Source of the DNA: CAWVSB01 sp036960375
GTDB lineage: Bacteria > Pseudomonadota > Gammaproteobacteria > Pseudomonadales > CAWVSB01
Reading direction: 5' to 3'
DNA: 64,000 bases
Assembly (NCBI GenBank): GCA_036960375.1
Contig: JBALVY010000004.1
Span: 273,635-337,634 of the forward strand
How positions within the stretch are numbered: position 1 is the stretch's first letter; each line of letters starts with the position of its first letter. The notes beneath the pieces were generated by a model, which was given only the letters and a program-made list of their open reading frames with translations, was not told the origin of the DNA and searched no databases. Shown piece by piece: positions 53,474 to 62,943 of this stretch. Made by a program: the position numbers and the translations under genes.

Positions 53474-54889
53474 ATGTTCAAGTATATTCGAAAAATGAGA
53501 AGCCTCGCTGTACTGTTAGGGCTTACTTTGTCATTTTCACTAGCTGCGGCTGCTCCGAAAAATGAAAATAAGCCCAATGTCATTCTAGTTGTAATGGATA
53601 ATTTCGGTTACGGTGAAGTTGGCGTTTATGGCGGCGGCGTCTTGCGGGGGGCAGCAACCCCCAATATCGATAGCATCGCCACTGAAGGATTCCAGCTAAC
53701 CAATTTCAATGTTGAAGCAGAGTGCACTCCGTCGCGCTCAGCGTTAATGACCGGTCGTTATGGGATTCGCACCCGGCAACGGCCAGATGGCCCACCTAGA
53801 GGTATATGGTACGGCATCACCCAGTGGGAAATTACCTTGGCTGAGATGTTGTCAGATACCGGTTATGCGACGGGCATGTTCGGAAAATGGCATTTGGGGG
53901 ACGCTGAGGGCCGTTACCCTACGGACCAGGGTTTCGATGAGTGGTATGGAATTCCTAATTCATCAGACCAAGCCTTCTGGCCAGATAGCGATAGTTTTCA
54001 GGAGGACGCGGGCGTCAAATTCACCCGTGTCATGACGGCGAAGCGAAACCAGAAACCCAAAAAGCACGAAGTTTATGACCGAGCCAAGCGAGCTACCATC
54101 GATAGGGAAATCACCGATCACGCCATCGATTTTATCAAGCGCAAGGCTAAAACCAAGCAGCCATTTTTCGCCTATCTGCCCTATACACAGACCCACGAAC
54201 CGGTCGACGCCCACCCCGACTTTAAAGGTAAAACCGGAAATGGCAGTTTTGCTGACGTACTGGCGCAAACCGACGCCTATGTGGGCGAGCTCCTGGATAC
54301 AGTTGATGAACTGGGACTCAAAGACAATACCATTTTTATATTTACTTCCGACAATGGGCGCGAAGGCATAAAAAGATCGTTTGGCTTCACTGGCCCCTGG
54401 CGAGGAACCATGTTTTCACCCTATGAAGGCTCATTGCGTGTGCCTTTTCTGATTCGCTATCCTGGGAAAATCCCGGCTCGGCAAGTATCAAATGACATTG
54501 TCCATTTGATAGACATATTCCCCACGCTGGCAAATTTTGTCGGCGGCGACATCCCGCAAGATAGAATACTCGATGGTGTTGATCAATCGGAATTCTTGAT
54601 GGCTAAGTCGGATAAATCTGCCAGGGAATCCGTCATCATTTACATCGGCAATGAGCTTTTTGGTGTGAAATGGCGTAATTGGAAAATGCTTCTGAAGGAA
54701 ATTGATGAGGATAGTTATGCGGTCCTAAATATGGCCTACCCATCGATTTACAATCTGATCGTAGACCCAAAAGAGGAAGAGCCCGAGAAGTTCTATCTTG
54801 ATGATACATGGGTAGACGTACCCTTGTGGCAAGTTGTAGAAGACCATGAAACATCGATTGAAAAAGATACCGGTGCTCCGGGCCCGTAG
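53474..54889 (+). CDS. Secreted sulfatase 2
   Basis: 471 residues. A signal peptide (LAVLLGLTLSFSLAAAA) precedes NVILVVMDNFGYGEVGVYGGG and ECTPSRSALMTGR, with C84 the formylglycine site. The first metal motif is DN rather than DD, which occurs in one arylsulfatase subgroup. FGKWHLGD and FTSDNGRE follow. It shares architecture with sulfatase 1 but is a different subgroup, suggesting different sulfated substrates. Confidence 0.9.
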   Translation: MFKYIRKMRSLAVLLGLTLSFSLAAAAPKNENKPNVILVVMDNFGYGEVGVYGGGVLRGAATPNIDSIATEGFQLTNFNVEAECTPSRSALMTGRYGIRTRQRPDGPPRGIWYGITQWEITLAEMLSDTGYATGMFGKWHLGDAEGRYPTDQGFDEWYGIPNSSDQAFWPDSDSFQEDAGVKFTRVMTAKRNQKPKKHEVYDRAKRATIDREITDHAIDFIKRKAKTKQPFFAYLPYTQTHEPVDAHPDFKGKTGNGSFADVLAQTDAYVGELLDTVDELGLKDNTIFIFTSDNGREGIKRSFGFTGPWRGTMFSPYEGSLRVPFLIRYPGKIPARQVSNDIVHLIDIFPTLANFVGGDIPQDRILDGVDQSEFLMAKSDKSARESVIIYIGNELFGVKWRNWKMLLKEIDEDSYAVLNMAYPSIYNLIVDPKEEEPEKFYLDDTWVDVPLWQVVEDHETSIEKDTGAPGP

Positions 54890-54992
54890 GCACTATGCAA
54901 ATATTTCATCCTATGCATTCGAGCTTTAGCGCAGGGCGGAGGCAAATTATTATTCGCCATATATCACCAGACAAGGTACGGAATAAGGCTTT

Positions 54993-57722
54993 ATGAGCGT
55001 GATCCAAGTAGTCCGGTTTTTAGTCATGTCGGCGGCTCTGTACTTAATTCAAGGCTGTGGCGAAGAATCCTCAAATGGTCTTAGTGCCGCGCAGCCGCTG
55101 GCGCGTGACAACAACACGGTGCTCAGTGTTGAGTACGCCGCAATGCGAAAGCAACAGCTTAGCAATGTCAATTATCGCCTGTCGGTTGTACTGGACGCGC
55201 AATCCAGCGCCTTTTTCGGCAGTATCGATATTAACTTTGACCTGGCCAGCAGTAATGCCGCACCGCTTACGGTCGATTTTAATGATGGTGTCGTTAACAG
55301 CGTGAGCATTAACGGAGAAGTGGTTCCCTGGGACTATAACGACAGCTTTATTTCGCTGGCACCGACACTGTTTGCAGCGGGAAAAAATACCTTAACAGTG
55401 AATTATTCTCACGCTTATAATACCGATGGCGCAGGTATACATCGCTTTAAGGACCCGGAAAACGGCGAGGTATATTTGTATACTAACTTTGAACCTTACG
55501 AGGCCAACAGACTTTTCCCCCATTTTGACCAACCCAATATTAAGGCCCGCTATGTATTAGATGTTATTGCGCCCAGCCATTGGCAAGTCGTTTCGGTTAT
55601 GCGTGAGCAGTCGAATGTTAAAAATGTGGCATCAAAAACCCGGCACTGGATTTTTCCTGAAAGCCTCGAAATATCGTCCTATGTGTTTGCCCTGCATGCT
55701 GGCCCTTATCATGTTTGGGAAGAAAGGGCAGGGGATATTCCCCTGCGATTATTTGCTCGCAGTGCAATGGCTCAATACGTTAAAACCGACGACTGGTTTG
55801 CCCCAACTAAACAAAGCTTTGAATTTTTTAATGATTATTTCGCATTACCTTACCCCTTTGTAAAATATGATCAACTCATCGTGCCCGATTTTAACGGCGG
55901 GGCGATGGAAAATGTTGCAGCGGTAACCTTTGCCGAGCGCTATGTTAGCCGTGGCGAAAAAACGACGGCCCAGCGCCTGCGCCTGGCCAATGTGATTGCC
56001 CATGAAATGGCCCATATGTGGTTTGGCAACCTGGTCACTATGGACTGGTGGAATGGCTTGTGGTTGAACGAAAGCTTCGCAACCTATATGGCAAACCTGC
56101 AGTTGGAAAAAGCCAGTGATTTTGAAGATACCTGGGATACCTTTTATGCCACCACCAAGCTGTGGGCCTATGAAGCCGATCAACAGGCTACGACCCACGC
56201 CATTGAATTACCGGTAGCGACTACCGCTGATGCATTTACCAATTTTGATGGCATTACCTACGGCAAGGGTGCATCGGTATTAAAACAGCTGTCTCACTAT
56301 TTGGGGGAGGATGTATTTCGCGAGGGTGTGCGGCAGTACTTAAAAAAGTACGCCTATCAAAATACCTCGCTGGATGATTTTGTCGGGGCGTTAGCAACGG
56401 CGGCGAATAAGGATCTGGGTGAATGGCAGCAGCAATGGCTGTTTAAAACAGGCTTAAACACGGTTGAGCTGTCTTATACTTGTGAGCAAGGTTTGCTGAA
56501 TGAATTGATATTGTTGCAAACTGCACCCAAGGAGTGGCCCACCTTGCGCCAACAGCGTGTGCAAATCGGTCTTTATCAGTTGCAAAAAGAAAAGATGCAA
56601 TTGCAAAAACTGATACCAATTACCTATAGTGGAGCGAGCACGGTGATCGAAGAGGCGGTTGGCCAGCCTTGCCCTGCGCTGGTTTATCCCAATGTCGGCG
56701 ACTGGGCCTATACCGCCGTTCGGCTCGATAAAAAATCCTTTGCTACTGTGCAGCAACATATAAATGCCTTCCCGCAATCAGGTATGCGTATGATGCTCTG
56801 GCAACACCTCTGGGAGAGCGCGCGGGCTGCGCGATTACCCCTGGATGCCTATATTGAATTTGTTATTGATAATATTGCTGCAGAAAAAGATAGAAATGTT
56901 GTCCTACTGGTGACCGAATCGTTATTGAAAGCTTACGATTACCTGGCAGTATTCCAGGGGCAGCCAGCGCTAGATACAGCGCTTGTGCCGAGACTTGCTC
57001 AGTTGCGCGAGACTGTTGAAACACTGGCGTGGCAGCAGTTGCATGCCAGCAAACCGGGTGGGGATATACAAGAACAATGGTTTGAGCTTGTATATTCAAC
57101 TACCCATACAAGCTCTGGTTTGAAAAAAGTTGAAGCCTTGTTGACGGGTGAATTGATTGTCGATGGATTAGATATCGATCAAGATAAACGCTGGGCGCTG
57201 ACTGTAAGCTTGAATCATTATCACTACGGTCGTTACGTGGAGTTTTTGGCGGCAGAAGTAAAACGAGACCCCTCCGATCTAGGTGTTAAAATGGCGATTC
57301 AGGCTGAAGTGTCCAGACCGGACCGGGCGCTTAAAGAAAAATGGTTGAATACTATTGTTCAGTCACTACTTTATGACGGGGAGACTGGTGATGATGATAA
57401 AGGAAAACGCTATAAATACTCGGAAATCGTTTATGCCACCGAAGCCATTTTTCCGTCGGATCAGCGAGCAATGCTGGAGCCCTTTGCTGAAATGCTGTTG
57501 ACAACAACCGCTCAGCTTAATGAGCAGGCGAGCGAGCTGGCACTCGATACCTTTGCGACGGATTTGTTGCCTGCCAGTTGTAATGAAATGAGCGTTGCGA
57601 GGCTCGAGAAGGCCGTGGTGGGGTTTTCTGATTTTAAACCTGCTGCGGTTAAAGCATACAAGATTGGGCTTCAGGAAGATCAGCGATGTGTGGATATTTT
57701 TAAGCGTTTTTCGGGTCAGTGA
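54993..57722 (+). CDS. M1-family aminopeptidase, lipoprotein
   Basis: 909 residues. The N-terminus MSAALYLIQGCGEES has a lipobox Cys, so the enzyme is probably attached to the outer membrane. The GGAMENVAAVTF exopeptidase motif and the HEMAHMWFG zinc site (H337, H341) with E360 in NESFATYMA are complete. A long ERAP-like C-terminal helical domain follows. It releases N-terminal amino acids from peptides in the periplasm. Confidence 0.93.
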   Translation: MSVIQVVRFLVMSAALYLIQGCGEESSNGLSAAQPLARDNNTVLSVEYAAMRKQQLSNVNYRLSVVLDAQSSAFFGSIDINFDLASSNAAPLTVDFNDGVVNSVSINGEVVPWDYNDSFISLAPTLFAAGKNTLTVNYSHAYNTDGAGIHRFKDPENGEVYLYTNFEPYEANRLFPHFDQPNIKARYVLDVIAPSHWQVVSVMREQSNVKNVASKTRHWIFPESLEISSYVFALHAGPYHVWEERAGDIPLRLFARSAMAQYVKTDDWFAPTKQSFEFFNDYFALPYPFVKYDQLIVPDFNGGAMENVAAVTFAERYVSRGEKTTAQRLRLANVIAHEMAHMWFGNLVTMDWWNGLWLNESFATYMANLQLEKASDFEDTWDTFYATTKLWAYEADQQATTHAIELPVATTADAFTNFDGITYGKGASVLKQLSHYLGEDVFREGVRQYLKKYAYQNTSLDDFVGALATAANKDLGEWQQQWLFKTGLNTVELSYTCEQGLLNELILLQTAPKEWPTLRQQRVQIGLYQLQKEKMQLQKLIPITYSGASTVIEEAVGQPCPALVYPNVGDWAYTAVRLDKKSFATVQQHINAFPQSGMRMMLWQHLWESARAARLPLDAYIEFVIDNIAAEKDRNVVLLVTESLLKAYDYLAVFQGQPALDTALVPRLAQLRETVETLAWQQLHASKPGGDIQEQWFELVYSTTHTSSGLKKVEALLTGELIVDGLDIDQDKRWALTVSLNHYHYGRYVEFLAAEVKRDPSDLGVKMAIQAEVSRPDRALKEKWLNTIVQSLLYDGETGDDDKGKRYKYSEIVYATEAIFPSDQRAMLEPFAEMLLTTTAQLNEQASELALDTFATDLLPASCNEMSVARLEKAVVGFSDFKPAAVKAYKIGLQEDQRCVDIFKRFSGQ

Positions 57723-57803
57723 TATGAAAGGTGAGGTTGCCCTCCAGCAAACTTTATTCTGTGCGTAAAGCCAGATTAAAGCTACACAATGGGGAAAGAA
57801 AAT

Positions 57804-58274
57804 ATGATTGACTGGCAATGGCTTACTTTCGAAGCAATGACCAAAGACCAGCTGTATCAGATGTTAAGGATTCGTCAGGAGGTTTTTGCTGTCGAGCAAA
57901 ACTGTGTCTATCTGGATGTCGACGGCTTGGACCAGAATGCCTGGCACCTGTTAGCACGGCATAAAAGCGATAATAGCGCGGATAAAATACTCGGCTATTT
58001 ACGTGTGATATACCCAGGCATTAAATACATGGAACCCGCCATCGGCAGGGTGCTTACTATAGAGCAAGCTCGAGGCACGGGTCTGGGAAAACAGTTAATG
58101 GAAACAGCTCTTATGTACATCGAAAAAGAGTATCCCAATCAAGCTGTGAGACTTTCAGCGCAACAATATTTGCTGAGATTCTATGCCGGTTTTGGCTTTC
58201 AATCAGTCTCAGAGCCCTACGATGAAGACGGTATTCCCCACGTTGAAATGTTAAGGCCTGGTAAACGGCTGTAG
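57804..58274 (+). CDS. elaA: ElaA-type GNAT acetyltransferase
   Basis: 156 residues. The opening WQWLTFEAMTKDQLYQMLRIRQEVFAVEQNC, the D(V)DGLDQNAWHL segment and the GRVLTIEQARGTGLGKQLM acetyl-CoA loop match ElaA. The C-terminus has QAQ-like SAQQYLLRFYAGFGF, also typical. The ATG at 57804 follows GGGGAAAG; the 57789 ATG overlaps that box. Confidence 0.85.
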   Translation: MIDWQWLTFEAMTKDQLYQMLRIRQEVFAVEQNCVYLDVDGLDQNAWHLLARHKSDNSADKILGYLRVIYPGIKYMEPAIGRVLTIEQARGTGLGKQLMETALMYIEKEYPNQAVRLSAQQYLLRFYAGFGFQSVSEPYDEDGIPHVEMLRPGKRL

Positions 58275-58316
58275 CAGTCCAGTGATTTTCGCTCTGAACT
58301 AAATCGTCGCCGTGCT

Positions 58317-59594
58317 CTACTTCGAGGATCGGTAGAAATCTGCTGCGCCCAGCCTATCCCAGTCAACTACTATGCCCAGACCAGGCCCTGACGGCGCAAC
58401 GGCTTTCCCTTGATTGAGCAAGTTAGGGTTCTTCATTCCAAATTCAAAAGCAGACTTGGGCATTGGCGCTTCGAAATACTTGCTACGCTCATTGGCCAGC
58501 ATCAGGTGGAGGTTAGCAGCCTGGGCTAGCGAGTGGCCCCAGCTTTGAATATCGATGGGCAGTGCGGCCTCATTGGCAATGATCATGAGCTCGAGTGCCT
58601 GCGAGATTCCACCAACTACCGTGAGGTCGAACCTACCGGCATCCCAGGCCTTCTTCTCGATACCTTGGTGAATAAATTCAGCGGAATAGATATTGTAGCC
58701 GGCCGGAATAATCGTCATGGCGAGCGCGCTTCTAAGCTTTGCGTATTGCGCCAGATGTCTGTCATCAATGAGCGCCTCCAAGGAGACAAATAACCGTGCA
58801 TCAGCCATCCGACCGAGCTTGAGAGCTTCATCAAGCTCATAGGCACCTTCGAAATCGATCATGAATTTGTAGGCTGTGTCTGCGAAGGTCTGAGTGATCT
58901 CTTCTATGAGCTTCGCGTCTTTTTTCATCTGGCCCCAAACGTGAAATTTAAACGTCTTGAAGCCGAGTTTGGCGTATGTTTTAACCGCTGCAAGATATTC
59001 GGGCAGGGTGGAATAAAAAGGAAGGCTCGCGTAAGGCTCAATCGAATCACGTTTGGAGCCCAGTAATTCATGCAGTGGCAGGCCCGCTTTTCGTGCTGCT
59101 AAATCCCACAGGGCGATGTCGATACTCGCGCTCACTTCATTACTCAATTCAGGTTGCGTCTGCAAAAGAAATGCCCTGACCTCGACAGGGTCCAGTGTTT
59201 GAAGCCCCAGAAGATCGGCGGTGACACTCTTCAATTCCATAAAGTGTTGTTCGCTGAATTCGCTCTGGGAATAGGTATCTACACCGGATATGGCTTCATA
59301 GCCGTCAGCCGTGGTGATCTTCAAAATGTTGTTGACCTGTTTCCAAGTCAGTACTTCATCGGTGTAGCGAGCTGTCGTAGTTTCGTTGCCAACAGCGTAA
59401 ATTTCGATACCAACGATTTTTGCTTCGTTCGAATATCGGAAGTACGGCTGGTACTGTGTCGCATCCACAACTGAAAACCGGCTTAATAGATCAATCGCAT
59501 TTGCAGAATTACTGCGCGTTAAAGCCAATGATTCAGACATGAAAGTCAGTAGACAGGCAATGATGACGTTCCAACAGGGAATGTCGTTTGCCAA
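58317..59594 (-). CDS. Enolase-superfamily (mandelate racemase/muconate lactonizing) protein
   Basis: 425 residues from a TTG start 3 bases after the stop of the upstream gene; an in-frame ATG at 59540 is the alternative. Barrel marks are FKTFKFHVWG (K-x-H-type base region), MIDFEGAY (metal Asp), FVSLEALIDD (metal Glu), RFDLTVVGGI (third metal ligand) and the late QSWGHS. The exact reaction (racemisation, dehydration) cannot be read. The N-terminal IIACLLTF is signal-like if the TTG is used. Coupled to a spermidine-dehydrogenase-like gene. Confidence 0.78.
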   Translation of the reverse strand: MANDIPCWNVIIACLLTFMSESLALTRSNSANAIDLLSRFSVVDATQYQPYFRYSNEAKIVGIEIYAVGNETTTARYTDEVLTWKQVNNILKITTADGYEAISGVDTYSQSEFSEQHFMELKSVTADLLGLQTLDPVEVRAFLLQTQPELSNEVSASIDIALWDLAARKAGLPLHELLGSKRDSIEPYASLPFYSTLPEYLAAVKTYAKLGFKTFKFHVWGQMKKDAKLIEEITQTFADTAYKFMIDFEGAYELDEALKLGRMADARLFVSLEALIDDRHLAQYAKLRSALAMTIIPAGYNIYSAEFIHQGIEKKAWDAGRFDLTVVGGISQALELMIIANEAALPIDIQSWGHSLAQAANLHLMLANERSKYFEAPMPKSAFEFGMKNPNLLNQGKAVAPSGPGLGIVVDWDRLGAADFYRSSK

Positions 59595-59597
59595 CCG

Positions 59598-61487
59598 TCA
59601 TTTCAATTCCTTGACGGCGCGGTAGGCTTGGCCTATTGCACTTTGCACTAGCGATACATTGTTGGCATCGCTATTGGCAATGGTAATCCGGCCGAAGGCT
59701 TGTCGCCCAATAGGACCCGGGTCGCCATAGGAGTAACCATGGGCCCATCGATTAACAGAAATACTCGCAACGTCTCTATCGAAATTAAACAGCTCCTTCG
59801 GGAACATACCGCTTAAATGCTCTCTGATTTCTACTTCATAATCATCAAATGTTAGGTCGAGCATTCTGTATCTTGCCTCACGAAATTGTTCTATCACTGG
59901 TGCACCAATGGTCTCTCCATGGGGAGCGGATCTCATGTGAAGAATACAGGGGTCATCGGGGCTCTTGGTATACTCATAGCCGCCCATACTTACCGGGAAA
60001 TCCATGCCCACGGCCTGGTGCATATTCCCCGGGCACATGGCAAACGCCATTCCCATTTCTTTCATAGCTCTCCAGTTTCTCACGCCGACGGTGGAGATTT
60101 GCAATGGCACTTTATTGAGGGCTCTCAAGGCAGCATCTTGTTCGTGGGGTAGGTCTGGCACAATGTGAGGAATAATCATGTTGTAACAGGCCATCACAAC
60201 GCCCTTGCCTTTAACCTGATAGGATTTGTTGTCATGGATGTAGTTTACCAAGACCTCGTTCGAACTTTCGGGATCGCCTGCGTGCTGTACATTCACCACG
60301 GTGCTGTTCAATCGAATACGAACAGGATTGCTGGATTTGTCTAATTCGGCATAATTGAACCTGGATAAGATAAGCTCTTCGGCATTGACCCCCGGCGCGA
60401 CGTCGGGAATCATTTTTTTCACCAACAGCCGCGTAATGGAGGCATTGCCATCAGGAAAGTGATGAATAAAGGGGTCTTCTACACTATAGGTACCGCCTTC
60501 CTTATTAATGTATTTCTGATAATCGTCTTCACCGAGTGCATCCTTCCACGATACTAAAGGATCTGAACCCAGTGCCCCGCTTGCCAAAACATCGCCTAAG
60601 CTTAATACATCAGTCCCACCCTCGGTATAATCTACGGAAGAATGCCTGGCCATTCTTAATACGTCTGGGTCGTCAACCCCCAAGGTATTTTTGAGATAAT
60701 CGAAGTAGGAGTGCGTCTGTATATACGCTGGCAACTCCTCTTTGGGCAGCTTCAAGTCATGCTGACTGGCCTTTAACACCCGTAGCAACTGTTCTTTGCC
60801 TGTCTCGCTCAAGGGGGTCTGCTTAACAGCTTCTTCGAACGATAGTGTTGGGCGTAAAAGTCCTTCTACAAAGCCGGGATAGTCACAAAAGGGGTGTTTG
60901 ACGACTTTGTCCTCGCCAAACACTTTTTTGTTAAAATACATGGCGGCCCCTAAACCATGTCTTTTATAGAAATCGGCGTCATAGGCCGTTTTAAAACGGT
61001 CCAGGTCAATGCCTATATCCGCTAAGAGATTAAGTAAGATTTCATTGAATTCTCTTGTACCTTCTAAAGACTCTGAGCCGCCGTAGCCCAACCGTGTATC
61101 GCCATCAATGGTATGTTCATTCCTTTTGGCATGACCACCAAAATCGTCATGGTTATCAAGGATGAGTATTTTTGTATTGGCGCCGTGCTCTTGCTGGTAG
61201 AAATATGCTGCTGCCAATCCGCTGATACCGCCCCCGACAACCACCAGGTCGTAGGTTTCTTGTAAATCGCTAGTTGAGCCCCAATCCGTTTTGCCCGACC
61301 ATGCTCTACTATGGGCATGATCGTTTGACCCGGGGTGGCTGCCGCGAAGTCCAGTAAGCGCCGGCGGATAATACGATGGCTGGAGTGCAGCCATTGCCGC
61401 TTGACCGGAAACTTTAAACGGTAGCAAGGAAGCCCCGGCCCCCATTAAAGTCCCATTGACGAAGTCTCTTCTTGTTATTTTACTCAT
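59598..61487 (-). CDS. Tat-exported spermidine-dehydrogenase-like flavoprotein
   Basis: 629 residues. The N-terminus TRRDFVNG is a twin-arginine signal. The FAD loop VVVGGGISGLAAAYFYQ is followed by NHDDFGGHAKRNEH and GYGGSESLEG, as in SpdH-type periplasmic amine dehydrogenases; the C-terminus has ANSDANNVSLVQSAIGQAYRAV. Known relatives oxidise spermidine. The MFS gene 36 bases upstream and the enolase-type gene downstream share the strand. Confidence 0.85.
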   Translation of the reverse strand: MSKITRRDFVNGTLMGAGASLLPFKVSGQAAMAALQPSYYPPALTGLRGSHPGSNDHAHSRAWSGKTDWGSTSDLQETYDLVVVGGGISGLAAAYFYQQEHGANTKILILDNHDDFGGHAKRNEHTIDGDTRLGYGGSESLEGTREFNEILLNLLADIGIDLDRFKTAYDADFYKRHGLGAAMYFNKKVFGEDKVVKHPFCDYPGFVEGLLRPTLSFEEAVKQTPLSETGKEQLLRVLKASQHDLKLPKEELPAYIQTHSYFDYLKNTLGVDDPDVLRMARHSSVDYTEGGTDVLSLGDVLASGALGSDPLVSWKDALGEDDYQKYINKEGGTYSVEDPFIHHFPDGNASITRLLVKKMIPDVAPGVNAEELILSRFNYAELDKSSNPVRIRLNSTVVNVQHAGDPESSNEVLVNYIHDNKSYQVKGKGVVMACYNMIIPHIVPDLPHEQDAALRALNKVPLQISTVGVRNWRAMKEMGMAFAMCPGNMHQAVGMDFPVSMGGYEYTKSPDDPCILHMRSAPHGETIGAPVIEQFREARYRMLDLTFDDYEVEIREHLSGMFPKELFNFDRDVASISVNRWAHGYSYGDPGPIGRQAFGRITIANSDANNVSLVQSAIGQAYRAVKELK

Positions 61488-61523
61488 CGGCTTTTGCTCC
61501 GGGGTACGGATTGATGGCTAAAA

Positions 61524-62741
61524 TTAATTAGCAAGCTGCTCACCCGTACTACTTAACGCAGCCTTTCGTCGGTGCATATAGAGGAAGACACCAAAGTATA
61601 AAGCCAGGGCGACCAGGGCCATGCTGCCACTAACAACAAACATAACGCCATATCCCAGGCCCGCACCGAGTATTGATGCGGCGATATTGGGGCCGACAAA
61701 TTGCCCAAAACCTTGAACGCAGGGTAGTAAGGAAACCATCGACCCTGTCCTATCCATATGTGCAATCATCGCGGACTGGTAAACATCGACAAAGGTCCAC
61801 AGCATCATGAAGGCAAATACACTGATCACCAAAGTCAGATCGGTGATCCCGGCACTGAGCATCATGACAAGGCCTGCCATCATTATGAGAGCTGAAAACA
61901 GTGGTTTGAACAAACCAAAGCGCTGACAGAAATAAGCAAAAACACAACCCGCTATTGACAAGAACGACCCCCATGTCAGCACATCACCCGTCCAGTCCTG
62001 AGAAATACCTTCAGCCAGAGCCGCCAGCTCAATATAGGTAAAATAGCCACCAATATTGATATAGGTGAAGCATATGGCCATCAGGCAAACCATCGGTAAG
62101 ATTTTTGGGACCTTCCAATTCTCACCCTTTTGTTGCTTTTGTTCTTGCTGCGCGAGTTGCTCTGCATTGAGAGGTCTGGCTGGTATCCAGAAAGCGAGCA
62201 GAGCGCAAGCAACTGCCAAGACCATGAAAAACAGGTAGATTCCATCCATTGTAAGTGTTGGTATAAATCGCATCTCAAAGGCGGTGGAAAAGGCAAAACC
62301 GACAAGCTCTAAATTGTAAGCCATGACTGGATTCGTCGTACCTCCCAATGTCACCACTCCAACCGCCGTAATCAGACCGCTACCGATACCCGCGATCACG
62401 CGAAGCGCGTAGAGGACCTCATAGTCGCTGAGTATCATACACAAGACATTGGCACCAATGGTCACAGCCGCTCCAATAAAAATCAGGTGCCGCCTGTTCA
62501 TCCGCCCGACTAAATAGGCAGCAATCAGTGCGCCGATGGAGAAGCCGAGCATGTCAGCCCCCCAAATTCTTCCAACCTGTTCCTCTGAGAAACCAACATG
62601 GGTGACCAGAGCCGTACTGAGAACGGGAACACTCACCATCACCGTGTATCCGGCCAGAGCCAGGAATATCCCGACAGCAATAGATTGCCAGCGATCGAAA
62701 TCATTGGCGGTCCCGCTAGTATTAGCCGTGCTGTTTGTCAT
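61524..62741 (-). CDS. MFS transporter
   Basis: 405 residues with 12 hydrophobic helices. The loop between helices 2 and 3 reads GRMNRRHLIFIGAAVT, the major-facilitator pattern. The ATG at 62741 is 6 bases after GGAG; the ATG at 62747 touches the box and longer forms enter the divergent promoter region. It heads a minus-strand operon with the SpdH-like and enolase-type genes, so it probably imports the compound they act on. Confidence 0.85.
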   Translation of the reverse strand: MTNSTANTSGTANDFDRWQSIAVGIFLALAGYTVMVSVPVLSTALVTHVGFSEEQVGRIWGADMLGFSIGALIAAYLVGRMNRRHLIFIGAAVTIGANVLCMILSDYEVLYALRVIAGIGSGLITAVGVVTLGGTTNPVMAYNLELVGFAFSTAFEMRFIPTLTMDGIYLFFMVLAVACALLAFWIPARPLNAEQLAQQEQKQQKGENWKVPKILPMVCLMAICFTYINIGGYFTYIELAALAEGISQDWTGDVLTWGSFLSIAGCVFAYFCQRFGLFKPLFSALIMMAGLVMMLSAGITDLTLVISVFAFMMLWTFVDVYQSAMIAHMDRTGSMVSLLPCVQGFGQFVGPNIAASILGAGLGYGVMFVVSGSMALVALALYFGVFLYMHRRKAALSSTGEQLAN

Positions 62742-62943
62742 CGTCATCTCCTTTGTTCTTATTGAATTGTTTTGTATGGAATATACCCTAGTGAGCAGCC
62801 ACTGAATTCTTTGCCTATAGGCCCATAGCTGTCTGGTTGCGCTGCGTGCTACGCTCTCGCTGAGCAGAAGATGTTTTGGGTTTAGAGGAAATAAGTATAA
62901 TGAATAGTAACAGTGCTTCTCAGTCTGAAGCGAAGAGGTAGAG